Below are positions 25,921 through 35,344 of a stretch of DNA of 64,000 bases, in pieces. A program made the translations under genes and the position numbers. Positions within the stretch are counted from its first letter, which is position 1. Every line of letters begins with the position of its first letter. Source of the stretch: JBGAPH01 sp046349955 (GTDB lineage: Bacteria; Planctomycetota; Planctomycetia; Pirellulales; JBGAPH01); NCBI GenBank assembly GCA_046349955.1, contig JAXMBI010000032.1, positions 1-64,000 of the forward strand, given 5' to 3'. Under the pieces are notes generated by a model that saw only the letters and a program-made list of their open reading frames with translations, was not told the DNA's origin and ran no database searches.

Positions 25921-27867
25921 ATGTGCGGCATCACAGGCGGAGTGTGGACCGATCCCCGGCTGGCCCTCGACCGGCCGACGCTTGCCCGCATGACCGAGGC
26001 GCTCCGCCATCGCGGGCCGGACGACGACGGGGCCTACACGGCCGAGGTACACGTCGGCCCCGCCGGCGAACCCCTGCCAGGCGTCGCCCTGGGCTTTCGC
26101 CGGCTGTCGATCATCGACCTGGCCGGCAGCCACCAGCCGCTGGCCAACGAAGACGAGAGCGTGTGGCTGGTTTTCAACGGCGAGATCTACAACTTCCGCG
26201 ACCTCCGCCGCCGGCTCGAAGGCGCCGGGCACCGCTTTCGCACGGCCGGCGACAGCGAAACGATCGTCCATCTCTACGAAGACGAAGGACTCGGCTTCGT
26301 CGAGCATCTGCACGGCATGTTCGCGCTCGCCCTGTGGGACGCCCGCCGTGGGCGGCTGGTGCTCGCGCGCGATCGGCTAGGCAAAAAGCCGCTCGTCTAC
26401 CGACACGATCCGGGGCGGCTCGTCTTCGCCAGCGAGCTCAAGAGCCTGCTGCAAATTCCTGGACTGCCGCGCGAAGTCGATCCGGCGGCGCTCGACGCCT
26501 ATCTCTGCTACCAGTACGTGCCTCATCCGCAGAGCATCTTTCGCGGCTTCGCCAAGCTGCCGCCGGGGCATCTGGCGGTGTTCGAGCGCGACCGGCTCGA
26601 GGTGCGCCCCTACTGGCGTCTCGACGCTCGCCGCGAGGACCGCCGCCCCAAGGCCGAGGTGCTGGCCGATCTGCGCGGGCGGCTCACGGCGGCCGTGCGG
26701 TCGCGGCTCGAGAGCGATGTGCCTTTGGGAGCGTTTCTCTCAGGCGGCGTCGACTCTTCGCTCGTCGTGGGCCTCATGCAGCGGCTCTCGAGCGAGCCGG
26801 TGCGGACGTTTTCGATCGGCTTCGCTGCCCAGGAGTACGACGAAACGGCCTGGGCGCGCCGCGTGGCCCAGCGCCTCGGCACGCGGCACCAGGAGTTCCG
26901 CGTGGAGCCGCAGGCGGTCGAGATCCTGCCCAAGCTGATCTGGCACTTCGACGAGCCGTTTGCCGACAGCTCGGCGATCCCCACTTGGTACGTCTCGGAA
27001 CTCGCGCGGCGCGAAGTGACCGTGGCGCTCACCGGCGACGGAGGCGACGAGCTATTTGCCGGCTACGAGCGCTACAAGGCAGTAAAGCTGGCCGCCAGCG
27101 TCGATCGCCTGCCGGCCGGCGCCCGCTCGGCGGTGGCCGGCAAGTGGTGGCTCCGCGTCCCTTCGAACCCCTCGCAGCGGTCGCGGCTGCGGCGGTTCAA
27201 GCGGTTCGTCGAGGCGGTGCATGAGTCGCCGCTGCGGCGGTACGTCGACTGGATGTCGATCTTCAATGAGAGCCGCCGGGCGGACCTCTACGACGAATCG
27301 TTCCTGGCCCGGCTCCCCGACGTCGACCCGAGCGCCTTTGTAGGACAGGCGATGGCCGCGGCGGCGGGGCGCGACCCGGTAACGGCGGCGAGTCTGGCCG
27401 ACCTGGTCACGTATCTGCCGTGCGACCTGATGACCAAGGTCGACATCGCCTCGATGGCCCACGGGCTCGAGTGCCGGCAGCCGTTTCTCGACCACCAGGT
27501 CGTCGAGCTGGCCGCAGCAATTCCGATGGCCTGGAAGCGGCGCTGGGGGCGCGGCAAACGGATTCTGGCCGAAGCGTTCCCCGAGTTGCTGCCTGAGTGG
27601 CTGGTGCGGCGGAAGAAGATGGGCTTCGGCGTGCCGCTCGAGCACTGGTTCCGCCACGAGCTGCGGGAGCTGACGCACGACGTGCTCCTCTCGGAGCGAG
27701 CGCTCGGCCGGGGCTACTTCCGGCCTGAGGCGGTGCGGCGGCTGGTAAACGAGCATGAGGCGCGGACGTTCGACCATAGCCACCGGCTGTGGGCACTGCT
27801 GGTGCTCGAGTTGTGGCAGCGGGAGTGGGTGGATCGGCTGGCGGCGGGCGGGACCTATCAGCCATGA
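25921..27867 (+). CDS. asnB: Asparagine synthase (glutamine-hydrolysing)
   Basis: The 648-residue enzyme transfers ammonia from glutamine to an aspartyl-AMP intermediate. The N-terminal glutaminase starts MCGITGGV, with Cys2 as nucleophile, and includes FNGEIYNFRDLR and RHRGPDDDG. The synthetase half has the PP-loop motif LSGGVDSS (about residue 275), DEPFADSSAIPTWYVSELA, and ALTGDGGDELFAGY. Length and layout match the amidotransferase-type AsnB homologues often linked with exopolysaccharide or capsule clusters, but no glycosyltransferases lie here. The gene's stop overlaps the LRR gene's start by 4 bp (ATGA). Confidence 0.92.
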   Translation: MCGITGGVWTDPRLALDRPTLARMTEALRHRGPDDDGAYTAEVHVGPAGEPLPGVALGFRRLSIIDLAGSHQPLANEDESVWLVFNGEIYNFRDLRRRLEGAGHRFRTAGDSETIVHLYEDEGLGFVEHLHGMFALALWDARRGRLVLARDRLGKKPLVYRHDPGRLVFASELKSLLQIPGLPREVDPAALDAYLCYQYVPHPQSIFRGFAKLPPGHLAVFERDRLEVRPYWRLDARREDRRPKAEVLADLRGRLTAAVRSRLESDVPLGAFLSGGVDSSLVVGLMQRLSSEPVRTFSIGFAAQEYDETAWARRVAQRLGTRHQEFRVEPQAVEILPKLIWHFDEPFADSSAIPTWYVSELARREVTVALTGDGGDELFAGYERYKAVKLAASVDRLPAGARSAVAGKWWLRVPSNPSQRSRLRRFKRFVEAVHESPLRRYVDWMSIFNESRRADLYDESFLARLPDVDPSAFVGQAMAAAAGRDPVTAASLADLVTYLPCDLMTKVDIASMAHGLECRQPFLDHQVVELAAAIPMAWKRRWGRGKRILAEAFPELLPEWLVRRKKMGFGVPLEHWFRHELRELTHDVLLSERALGRGYFRPEAVRRLVNEHEARTFDHSHRLWALLVLELWQREWVDRLAAGGTYQP

Positions 27868-29153
27868 GCGAAGGCAAAGGGGCTTGGCCGACGCTACAAC
27901 CCCGAAAGCAGTGGCGATTCAGTGTCGCCCAATTGCTCGCCCTGCTTACGCTGTCCGCAATCCCGCTGGGCTTGGTGGGGCAACGGATGACCGACGCGCG
28001 GCGGCAGCGGGCGGCGGCGTCGGCGATCACCGCCGCCGGTGGCACGGTCGTCTACGAGGTCGGCTCGCGGCCCGATCATTGGGCTGCCCGCTGGTTCGGC
28101 CTCGATTTCGCGGCCGACGTTTGGAAGGTCGACTTTGGAGACCCGCGCATCGTTCGGCTGATGGCCACCAAATCGAGCCACCCCGGCCACGAGCAATTCG
28201 TGATCGAAGGGGAACCGCGCGAGGCCACGGGCGACGTACTGCGGCACGTCGGAAAACTCACAGAACTGCGCTGGCTCTGGCTCGATGACTTGCCGGCCAG
28301 CGACGAAGACCTCGCTCAGCTCCGCGGTCTGCCGACGCTGTTTTGGATCGTGGCAAAGACGGCGATTTCAGATTCAGGCGTGGCTCATTTTGCTACCCTA
28401 CCGCGGCTAACCATGCTCGATCTTCGCGGGCGAGGCATCACCGACGAGGGCGCCCGCGCCCTGTCCGCTTGCCAGCGCCTCCATTGGTTAAAGCTCCACG
28501 GCACGAGCATCACCGACGAGGGATTGGCAGCGATTTCCCGCTGCGCGAGCCTCGGAGAACTCAGGCTGCCGGGCGCTGCGATCAGCGATGCGGGACTGCC
28601 GCACCTAGCGCGGCTGCCGGCGCTGCGGACCTTGGACTTGAGCGGCACGCAGATCGGCGACGCGGGTGTGGCGCACCTGCAGCTCGTTCCCCAGCTCTCC
28701 TCACTTGATCTCAGCGGCACGCGCATCACTGATCGCGGCAGAATCGCGCTCGCGGCCGTCGGCCTGCATTCGCTGTTGCTGAACGACACGTCCGTGGGCA
28801 GCGAACGGCTACCTGCGGCCATTCCGCAAAAGAGCCTGCGACAACTCTCGCTGGCCGGCACAAGGATCGACGACGAGGGCTGGGAGAGCACGTTGGCGGA
28901 CTATCCGTCGCTGCAGTACCTTGACATCTCTCGTACTGTGATCAGCGACGCTAGCGTGCCCCTGCTGGCCGAGCACCACAAGCTCGAGCAGCTCAATGTG
29001 AGCCGGACCGCGGTTTCTCGAGCGGGAATCGAAACGCTGTGCCGCCGCGGACGGCTGCGAACGCTCTGGATCCTGCGCGGCCAGTTAACGGATCAAGAAG
29101 CCGAATCGCTGCGGACGCGCTACCCAAAGCTGGCGGTGGAGTGGATTCACTAA
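27864..29153 (+). CDS. Leucine-rich-repeat protein, one N-terminal TM
   Basis: 429 residues. A hydrophobic segment (SVAQLLALLTLSAIPLGLVG, about 19-38) anchors the protein. Leucine-rich repeats start near residue 130, with recurring units such as LTMLDLRGRGITDEGARAL, LRTLDLSGTQIGDAGVAHL and LSSLDLSGTRITDRG, of the 24-residue bacterial GALA/cysteine-containing type. The start overlaps asnB (ATGA), suggesting translational coupling. Planctomycetes hold many such proteins of unknown partner. A minus-strand terminator follows. Confidence 0.85.
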   Translation: MSEGKGAWPTLQPRKQWRFSVAQLLALLTLSAIPLGLVGQRMTDARRQRAAASAITAAGGTVVYEVGSRPDHWAARWFGLDFAADVWKVDFGDPRIVRLMATKSSHPGHEQFVIEGEPREATGDVLRHVGKLTELRWLWLDDLPASDEDLAQLRGLPTLFWIVAKTAISDSGVAHFATLPRLTMLDLRGRGITDEGARALSACQRLHWLKLHGTSITDEGLAAISRCASLGELRLPGAAISDAGLPHLARLPALRTLDLSGTQIGDAGVAHLQLVPQLSSLDLSGTRITDRGRIALAAVGLHSLLLNDTSVGSERLPAAIPQKSLRQLSLAGTRIDDEGWESTLADYPSLQYLDISRTVISDASVPLLAEHHKLEQLNVSRTAVSRAGIETLCRRGRLRTLWILRGQLTDQEAESLRTRYPKLAVEWIH

Positions 29154-29176
29154 CCGGCCAGGAGTTAGGCAAAAAA

Positions 29177-29208
29177 AGCCGCCCGCTGCGTTTCAGCAGC
29201 GGGCGGCT
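29177..29208 (-). terminator. Intrinsic terminator, bidirectional-looking
   Basis: Perfect 13-bp arms AGCCGCCCGCTGC (29177-29189) and GCAGCGGGCGGCT (29196-29208), 6-base loop. On the minus strand it is followed by seven T residues (AAAAAAA at 29171-29177 on plus). It lies 50 bp beyond the stop of the LamG gene. It may also stop read-through from the LRR gene. Confidence 0.85.
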
Positions 29209-29258
29209 CAATTTGACAACTCATGCGGCTCGCCTAAGCGGCCGCTCTCTAGCCAAGG

Positions 29259-30617
29259 CTACCTGCGCCGGCGACGCAGCCCCGCCCGCAGGGCAAGCCC
29301 TGCCAGGCCGAGGCCGGCAAGCACGAAGGTCGACGGCTCGGGGACGGCGGCGCCGCCCGACTTGCCGAAGTTCTCCTTCAGGATGCCGAAGTCGGAGAGG
29401 TCGACCTTGCCGTTGCCGTCGATGTCGCCGGGGATGCCGGAAACTCCCACGGCGTTGCCGGTGAAGGTCGCCTCGGCGAAGGTCGACCCGCCCAACACCG
29501 TCTCGGTGGAGTACAAGCGATAGGTGTGCGTCTGGCCGGGACCCACGTAAACACCCAGGCTAGGACTGGCCGTCTTGTCGCCCAACTGGGTGGTGCCGGC
29601 CGGACCGAACGGGGGCGAGTAGGCGTTTGAGCCCAAGCGCACCTCGTATTCCAACTTGTTGCCTCCGCCCAGGTCGCGCGAATACACCTCGCGCAGATCC
29701 CAGCTCGGATCGTAACCCGCGATCGGATCACCGGTCTTCGGGTCCGACACGTAGGCGGCGCCATGCACCAGGTTGTCGGCGGTCATCGAAAGATGAGCCA
29801 CCGGCGTACCTGGGGTGAACGTCGTCACGGTGGGCAGGCCCGGATCGAGCCCGCGAACGCCCTTGTCGTACAACGTCTGGACCTGGGTGTCGGTGAGGGC
29901 CTCGTCCCAGATGGCGAAATCGTCGTAGTCGCCCTTCGAGGCGCCGGTGGCGTTGGCGCCGCTGCCGAGCCAGAGGCCGCCGCGGGGCGCGACCAGGTCA
30001 GCGGTCGAGACGCCAGCGTCCGCCTCGAACTGCAGAGCGCCGTTGACGTAGACCCGCTTGTCGTCGCCGTCCTTGATGAACGTCCACTGGTTCCATGCGC
30101 CCGACCACAGGCTGGGGTCGTCGACGGCCGCATTCACGCGGGTGTCGGGGTCGCAGCAGCCTCCGGTGTCGAAGTAGACGTTGTTGTTGCTCCAAGGCAC
30201 GTGTGCCTGGAAGGAGCGGTTCGGCTCCGCCCAAAAGGCCGACTGGTTGCGCGGTTGATCGTCGGAGCCGTACTGCCAGAACGAGATCGTCAACTTGTTG
30301 TTGGTGGCGATCGAGTCAAATGCACCGCTCAGCGCCGAAATGACCTCCACGGCGCCGCCATCGGCGCCATCGAGCGTGAGGGCCATGTCGCCCGCTTTGC
30401 CGGTGTGGCCGCCGGCGTCGGCCGTGTAGACCGCGGTCCCTTCGATCTTGCCATGGTGGCTGCCGCCGCTCTGGTCCAGAGCAATGGAGGCGTCGGGGCC
30501 GTTGACCGTGTTGAAATCCCAGTAACCCAACAGCTCGGCAAACGCCGGCTGCGTCAGCGCGCTCAGGCCCACGGCAGCCACAACGGCCGCGGCCCAGCGC
30601 TTCAAAGACAAACTCAT
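29259..30617 (-). CDS. LamG-like PEP-CTERM protein (first of three paralogues)
   Basis: 452 residues: signal peptide ending near QPAFA, then a LamG/concanavalin-A-like domain (about 28-240) beginning LLGYWDFNTVNGPDAS and containing AFWAEPNRSFQAHVPWSN, GGCCDPDTR, WNQWTFIKDG and DDFAIWDEALT. A single calcium-loop-like segment GDIDGNGKVDLSDFGILKEN near residue 405 precedes PEPSTFVLAGLGLAGLA plus an Arg-rich end, the PEP-CTERM signal for exosortase sorting. It lacks the PA14-like region of its neighbours. ATG at 30617 chosen because AGAGGTG lies upstream; a GTG three codons earlier is alternative. Outward surface or matrix protein; partner sugar unknown. Confidence 0.85.
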   Translation of the reverse strand: MSLSLKRWAAAVVAAVGLSALTQPAFAELLGYWDFNTVNGPDASIALDQSGGSHHGKIEGTAVYTADAGGHTGKAGDMALTLDGADGGAVEVISALSGAFDSIATNNKLTISFWQYGSDDQPRNQSAFWAEPNRSFQAHVPWSNNNVYFDTGGCCDPDTRVNAAVDDPSLWSGAWNQWTFIKDGDDKRVYVNGALQFEADAGVSTADLVAPRGGLWLGSGANATGASKGDYDDFAIWDEALTDTQVQTLYDKGVRGLDPGLPTVTTFTPGTPVAHLSMTADNLVHGAAYVSDPKTGDPIAGYDPSWDLREVYSRDLGGGNKLEYEVRLGSNAYSPPFGPAGTTQLGDKTASPSLGVYVGPGQTHTYRLYSTETVLGGSTFAEATFTGNAVGVSGIPGDIDGNGKVDLSDFGILKENFGKSGGAAVPEPSTFVLAGLGLAGLALRAGLRRRRR

Positions 30618-30998
30618 CGTTGGCACCTCTCGAGGAAACGGAAACGCGAATGGGGAAACGCATCTCTCTGTTCAGGGGACCAACTTCTCCGTTCACGCCG
30701 GACGAATCCCACGGCGCAGGGGACTCGAGCGCGGGCTCGCCTTGCCAGGAGCGAGACTCGGGTGAGGTTTCTCCGGGGCTGCTAGGGCGCCAAGCCGTGG
30801 GCCATTTGCTGCGTTCCGGCGCAGTTCGGCCCAGCGAAAGCTTGGAAGGTAGGGTGTGCTAAACCGTCACAGGCCTGGCGGCCGGAGCGGCTGTGGCGGA
30901 TAGTCTAGCTAGCCTATGCGGATAATGCAAAATAAAACCATAGCGCAGTAACCAATTTTCCCTCCGGAATGCCCAGAATGATTCGCTAGCAAACGAAA
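30618..30998. other. Intergenic region upstream of the first LamG gene
   Basis: Roughly 380 bases with no gene, probably holding the promoter of the LamG gene at 29259-30617. It is more AT-rich at 30905-30960 (GCAAAATAAAACC) than the surrounding sequence. No motif I can assign. Confidence 0.4.
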
Positions 30999-31035
30999 GG
31001 CCCTCCGCAATCCCGGAGTGAGACTGCGGAGGGCC
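30999..31035 (-). terminator. Hairpin after the second LamG gene
   Basis: Arms GGCCCTCCGCA (30999-31009) and TGCGGAGGGCC (31025-31035), 15-base loop, with TTTCGTTTGC following on the minus strand. It lies 33 bp past the stop at 31069. Confidence 0.7.
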
Positions 31036-31068
31036 AGAAAACGGGCAATTCCCCAAGAGGGAACGACG

Positions 31069-33009
31069 TTAAGCCGCGCGACGGCGCTTGAGCGATCGGG
31101 CGAGCAGGCCCGCCAGGCCCAGCAGCGCCAACAGCCCCGTCGAGGGCTCCGGCACGGCCGCCGCCCCCGACTTGCCAAAGTTCGCCTTGAGGATGCCGAA
31201 GTCGGAGAGGTCGACCTTGTTGTCCCCGTTCAGGTCCCCCGGCAGGCCGCCCCCGCCGCCGACGCCCGTCAGCGTGGTGTTAATCACCGTGCTGCCGCCC
31301 ACCAGTCCTTCGCCGTCGGCCACCGTCAGCCGCAGGTTATAGGTCTGGCCGGCGCCCAAGGTGAATCCCAGCGGGACGTTGGCCGCCTGATCGCCGACCG
31401 AGGTCAGCCCGGCGGCGCCGAGCGTCAGGTCCTTGGCGATCGTCCCCAGCGGCACCAAGAACTCATAAGACACCCCCGGCAGCTTGCTGCGGAAGAAGTC
31501 TTCGTCGATCGTGTGGAAGCCGGGGTAGCCCACGCTTTCGCCGTCGGCGTTGTCCTGCTTGGCGCCCGTGTAGTCCCAGAGCAAGCGGAAGTTGTCGCCG
31601 CCGCCCCCCTCCGCGCCGCGGAAGTCGATCGGGTACCAGCCCGCGGCGTCGAAGGTCAGGCTCCCCACCCCGCCCCCCACGCCCACCGAGCGGAAGCCGG
31701 TGGCCACGTTGTCGTCGATCAGCACTTCGCCGTCGACCGACAGGTAGGCGTAGTCGTCGTTGTGGTCGCGGAACGTATAAGTGCCCGCGGCCGGAATGAA
31801 GATCTCGCCCGAGAAGCGGGCCGAGTAGTTCTCGTGGTTGCCGACCCAGCCGGTCGCCGCCGGATACTCCGGCGTCAGGTTGCCATTCGGATCCGTCTTG
31901 TTGTTGCCGTAGGAAACCGTCGGCACACGGAACGCCGGGTAGTCGGGAAACGACGCGGCATCGGTGTAGTGTCCGGGCGAGGGGGTCGCCGAGCTCCAAA
32001 CCGCCGACGTATTCCAGTTCGGACCGTTGAACCACTCCACCGCCAGACCAGGCTGGTACGCCGTGTCGGGGGCAACGAGCGTCTGCGACACAACCTGGCT
32101 GACCGACCACTCAGCGTCGTGAGCGACCGCGGCCCCGGTGCCGGCGTCGGCCACGTAGGCAGCGCCGACCAAGGCATTGTTGGGGCCGAGAGCCAAGCGG
32201 CCCGCCGGCACAGGGGGCGTGTAGGTGGTGACCGTAGGCAGTCCGGCCTCCACCGAACGCACCCCCTGCGTGTAGAGACTGTCGATCTGCGTCGGCGTCA
32301 GGGCTTCGTCCCAGATGGCGAAGTCGTCGAATTCGCCCTTCGAGAAGTTGCCGCCGTTGCCCGAGCCGAGCCAGAGCCCGGTGAGCGGACCGTTGAGCGG
32401 CGCGGTCGACTCCTCGCTGGAGAGCAACTCGGCGCCGTTGACGTAAACCGCCTTGTGGTCGCCGTTCTTGACGAACACCCAATGGCTCCAGCCGCCGGAC
32501 AAGGTCGACGCGTCAGCCGGCCCGGAGAGCCGGTCCTTGGCGTCGCAGTTGCAGCCTCCGGTGTCGAAGTAAACGTTGCCATCGCCCCACGGGGCATGGG
32601 CCTGGAACGACCGGTCGGGCTCGGCCCAAAAAGTCGATTGGCTGAGCGGCTGGTCGTCGGAGCCGTAGAACCAGTAGCTCACGGTGAGCTGGTTCTTTTC
32701 GGGAATCGTATCGAACGCGCCGAAGGTGGCGCTTTGCAGGAAGACCGAATCGTTCGAGCCGTCGAACGTGAGGGCGTGATCGCCGGCCTTGCCGGTATAG
32801 CCCCCTTTGTCGGCGGTGTAGGCGGCGCCGCCTTGGATCGTGCCGTGATTGGCGTTGCCGCTCTGATCCAAGGTCAGAGACGGATAGGCCGTGTTGGCCG
32901 TGTTGAAATCCCAGTAGCCGAGCAGATCGGCCAGCGCGGGCCGGCCGGCGCCGGACAGACCGGCGGTCAGCAGCGCGACCGCGGCCAAGTGCCTCGAGCG
33001 CTTCGTCAT
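31069..33009 (-). CDS. LamG + PA14-like PEP-CTERM protein (second paralogue)
   Basis: 646 residues. Signal peptide (MTKRSRHLAAVALLTAGLSG), LamG-like domain about 30-230 with LLGYWDFNTANTAYPS, QAHAPWGDG, GGCNCDAKDR and DDFAIWDEALT. A PA14-like part about 290-470 contains NYSARFSGEIFIPAAGTYTF and YLSVDGEVLIDDN. A segment LNGDNKVDLSDFGILKANFG near residue 595 resembles a lone dockerin/EF-hand loop. The C-terminus PEPSTGLLALLGLAGLL followed by KRRR is a PEP-CTERM signal. ATG at 33009 is preceded by GAGGTGTCACC, a leader shared with the third copy. Likely exosortase-processed surface protein. Confidence 0.87.
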   Translation of the reverse strand: MTKRSRHLAAVALLTAGLSGAGRPALADLLGYWDFNTANTAYPSLTLDQSGNANHGTIQGGAAYTADKGGYTGKAGDHALTFDGSNDSVFLQSATFGAFDTIPEKNQLTVSYWFYGSDDQPLSQSTFWAEPDRSFQAHAPWGDGNVYFDTGGCNCDAKDRLSGPADASTLSGGWSHWVFVKNGDHKAVYVNGAELLSSEESTAPLNGPLTGLWLGSGNGGNFSKGEFDDFAIWDEALTPTQIDSLYTQGVRSVEAGLPTVTTYTPPVPAGRLALGPNNALVGAAYVADAGTGAAVAHDAEWSVSQVVSQTLVAPDTAYQPGLAVEWFNGPNWNTSAVWSSATPSPGHYTDAASFPDYPAFRVPTVSYGNNKTDPNGNLTPEYPAATGWVGNHENYSARFSGEIFIPAAGTYTFRDHNDDYAYLSVDGEVLIDDNVATGFRSVGVGGGVGSLTFDAAGWYPIDFRGAEGGGGDNFRLLWDYTGAKQDNADGESVGYPGFHTIDEDFFRSKLPGVSYEFLVPLGTIAKDLTLGAAGLTSVGDQAANVPLGFTLGAGQTYNLRLTVADGEGLVGGSTVINTTLTGVGGGGGLPGDLNGDNKVDLSDFGILKANFGKSGAAAVPEPSTGLLALLGLAGLLARSLKRRRAA

Positions 33010-33148
33010 GGGTGACACCTCAGATTAATTGGAATGCGATCAGGGAACGGAGATCATCGACGCGCTTTCGTCCCGCAGGACGCCTTGCCGGCGCCGTGAG
33101 GCGCTCGGGTCGCCAGACCATCGTCGATGGGAATGTTTCAGACAGGCG

Positions 33149-33169
33149 CGCGCTCCCCCTGGGAGCGCG
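33149..33169 (-). terminator. Weak hairpin after the third LamG gene
   Basis: Arms CGCGCTCCC (33149-33157) and GGGAGCGCG (33161-33169) with a 3-base loop, 13 bases after the stop. No T-tract on the minus strand. Confidence 0.4.
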
Positions 33170-33181
33170 GCTGGGAGGAGA

Positions 33182-35170
33182 CTACGAGGTCTGCCTGCGG
33201 CGCGCCACCGCCGCCAGGGCAGCCAATCCGAGTCCGGCCAGCAGCCAACTCGCAGGCTCAGGCACAGCGACGCTCGCGCCGCTCTTGCCGAAGTTGTCCT
33301 TCAAGATGCCGAAGTCCGTGAGGTCGACCTTGTTGTCGCAGTTCACGTCGCCGGCCAGCGTGCAGCCGCCCGTCGCTTGACCCGTGAACGTGGCCTGCAC
33401 CGACGTCGGCGTCGGCAGCAGACCTTGCGGGTCGTTGATCGTGAGCTTGAGCGTGTAGGTCTCTCCCGCGGGCACCGTGAAGCCAAGCGGCACGGTCTTG
33501 GCCGCGTCGCCCACCGAGGTCACCCCGGCGACCCCCAGGGCGTAGTCGCCCGCCACGCTCCCCAGCGGAATCTCCGTGGAGTACGTCACGCCGGGCAGCT
33601 TGCTGCGGAAGAAGTCGGCGTCGACCGTATGGAAGCCAGGCCAGCCGAGACTCTCTTGGTCCGGGTTGTTCTGGTTCGCGCCGGTGTAGTCCCACAGCAA
33701 CCGAGCGCTGTCGGTCACCGCCCACTGCGCGTGCCGGAACTCGATCGAGTACCAGTGCCCCTTCATGCCGAGATAGGTTTCGTCCGTCAGGGTGAAATCC
33801 TTCGTGGCGGCGCCGCCGCCGGGCGTCGTCTCGTCGAGGGTGCCGTCCCAGTGGACCCAGTCGGCGTCCTCGATCAGCGTCTCTCCGTCGATCGTGAGGC
33901 TCGCGTAGTCCTCGTTGTGATCGCGAAACGTCCAAGTGCCGGCCGGCACGAAGATCTCACCCGAGTAGCGGCTCGAGTAGTTCTCGTAGTTGCCGACCGG
34001 GAAGCTCGAACCGGGCGCGTGCGGATACTCCGGCGCGGGGTTGCCGTTGGCGTCTTCCTTGCTGTAGCCGTACGAGATCGTCGGCACGCGGAAGTTGTAG
34101 AAGTCGGGCACGTTGGCCACGCTGTTGTAAACGCCGGGGGTCGGCGCGTTGGTCGCCCAAGCGGCCGCGTCGGTCCACGCCGGATCGTTCCAGAACTCGG
34201 CAGCCAGGCCGGGCTGATAGGCCGCGTCGGCCGGAATCAACGTGGTGCTGGTCACCCGGCTCAGCGACCAGGTGGCGTCGGCGCCGGGAATCGGGGTAGT
34301 CGTGCCAGCAGTCGCCAGGTAGGCGGCCCCGACCACCTGGTTGCCCGCGCCGAGTTCGAGCTTGCCGACGGGGGTCGGCGGAGCGTAGGTGGTCACCGTG
34401 GGGAGCCCGGCCTCGAGACCGCGCACGCCCTTGGTGTACAGAGTGTCGACGGCCGCGGCGTCGAGCGCTTCGTCCCAGATGGCGAAGTCGTCGAACTCGC
34501 CCTTGGAGAAGTTGTCGCCGGCGCCCGAGCCGAGCCAGAGGCCGGTCAGCGGCCCAGCCAGGGGGGCCGTTTGGCCGGTGGCCGAGAGGAACTCCTCGCC
34601 GTTGACGTAGACGTACTTGTCTTCTCCGTCCTTGACGAACACCCAGTTGTTCCAGCCGTCTTTGTAGGTCGCGGCGTCGGCCACGCCGTTGAGCCGGGTG
34701 TCGCCGCCGCAGCAACCTCCGGTGTCGAAGTAGACGCTGGAGTCGCTCCAAGGCACGTGCGCCTGGAACGAGCGGTTGGGCTCGGCCCAGAAGGCGGATT
34801 GCGCCCGGGGCTGGTCGTCGGAGCCGTACATCCAGAAGGAGACGGTGAGCTTTTGATTCTCGACGATCGAGTCGAAGGCGCCGTAGGTCGAGCTTTGCAG
34901 GAAGACGTCGTCCCCTGCGCCGTCGAGCAGCAGCGCCTTGTCGCCGGCTTTGCCGGTGTGTCCGCCGGCGTCGGCGGTGTAGCTTGCATCCCCCTTCAGC
35001 CCGCCATGATTGGCGTTGCCGCTCTGGTCGAGCGTGAGCGAAGGCGCCGCCGCATTCGGCGTGTTGAAGTCCCAGAAACCCAGCAAATCGGCCAGCGCCA
35101 GGCTCGCTCCGCCCCATAGGCAGACCCCCAGCGCGGCGATTGCAGAGAATCGCCTGAAGCGCATCGTCAT
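33182..35170 (-). CDS. LamG + PA14-like PEP-CTERM protein (third paralogue)
   Basis: 662 residues with the same architecture as the gene downstream: signal peptide, LamG-like domain (LLGFWDFNTPNAAAPS, AFWAEPNRSFQAHVPWSD, GGCCGGDTR), PA14-like region with YSSRYSGEIFVPAGTWTF and YASLTIDGETLIEDAD, one calcium-loop-like VNCDNKVDLTDFGILKDNFG, and PEPASWLLAGLGLAALAA plus RRR. The ATG at 35170 follows AAGAGGTGTCACCA; an upstream in-frame ATG gives only charged sequence. The three copies in a row indicate local duplication with a deletion of the PA14-like part in the shortest. Confidence 0.87.
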   Translation of the reverse strand: MTMRFRRFSAIAALGVCLWGGASLALADLLGFWDFNTPNAAAPSLTLDQSGNANHGGLKGDASYTADAGGHTGKAGDKALLLDGAGDDVFLQSSTYGAFDSIVENQKLTVSFWMYGSDDQPRAQSAFWAEPNRSFQAHVPWSDSSVYFDTGGCCGGDTRLNGVADAATYKDGWNNWVFVKDGEDKYVYVNGEEFLSATGQTAPLAGPLTGLWLGSGAGDNFSKGEFDDFAIWDEALDAAAVDTLYTKGVRGLEAGLPTVTTYAPPTPVGKLELGAGNQVVGAAYLATAGTTTPIPGADATWSLSRVTSTTLIPADAAYQPGLAAEFWNDPAWTDAAAWATNAPTPGVYNSVANVPDFYNFRVPTISYGYSKEDANGNPAPEYPHAPGSSFPVGNYENYSSRYSGEIFVPAGTWTFRDHNEDYASLTIDGETLIEDADWVHWDGTLDETTPGGGAATKDFTLTDETYLGMKGHWYSIEFRHAQWAVTDSARLLWDYTGANQNNPDQESLGWPGFHTVDADFFRSKLPGVTYSTEIPLGSVAGDYALGVAGVTSVGDAAKTVPLGFTVPAGETYTLKLTINDPQGLLPTPTSVQATFTGQATGGCTLAGDVNCDNKVDLTDFGILKDNFGKSGASVAVPEPASWLLAGLGLAALAAVARRRQTS

Positions 35171-35344
35171 TGGTGACACCTCTTGTGAGAAATGGAGGCG
35201 CGACTCTTGATAGAACCGCGCCCAAGAAACAAACGCTGCGGAGGCCCGCTTCATGAGCGAGCGCCGCAGGCCAGGCGCCGCCACAGCGCCACGGCTAGTC
35301 GATTCGAAACTCCTTGTTCAGGACACAGGAATGGATGATTGCCG

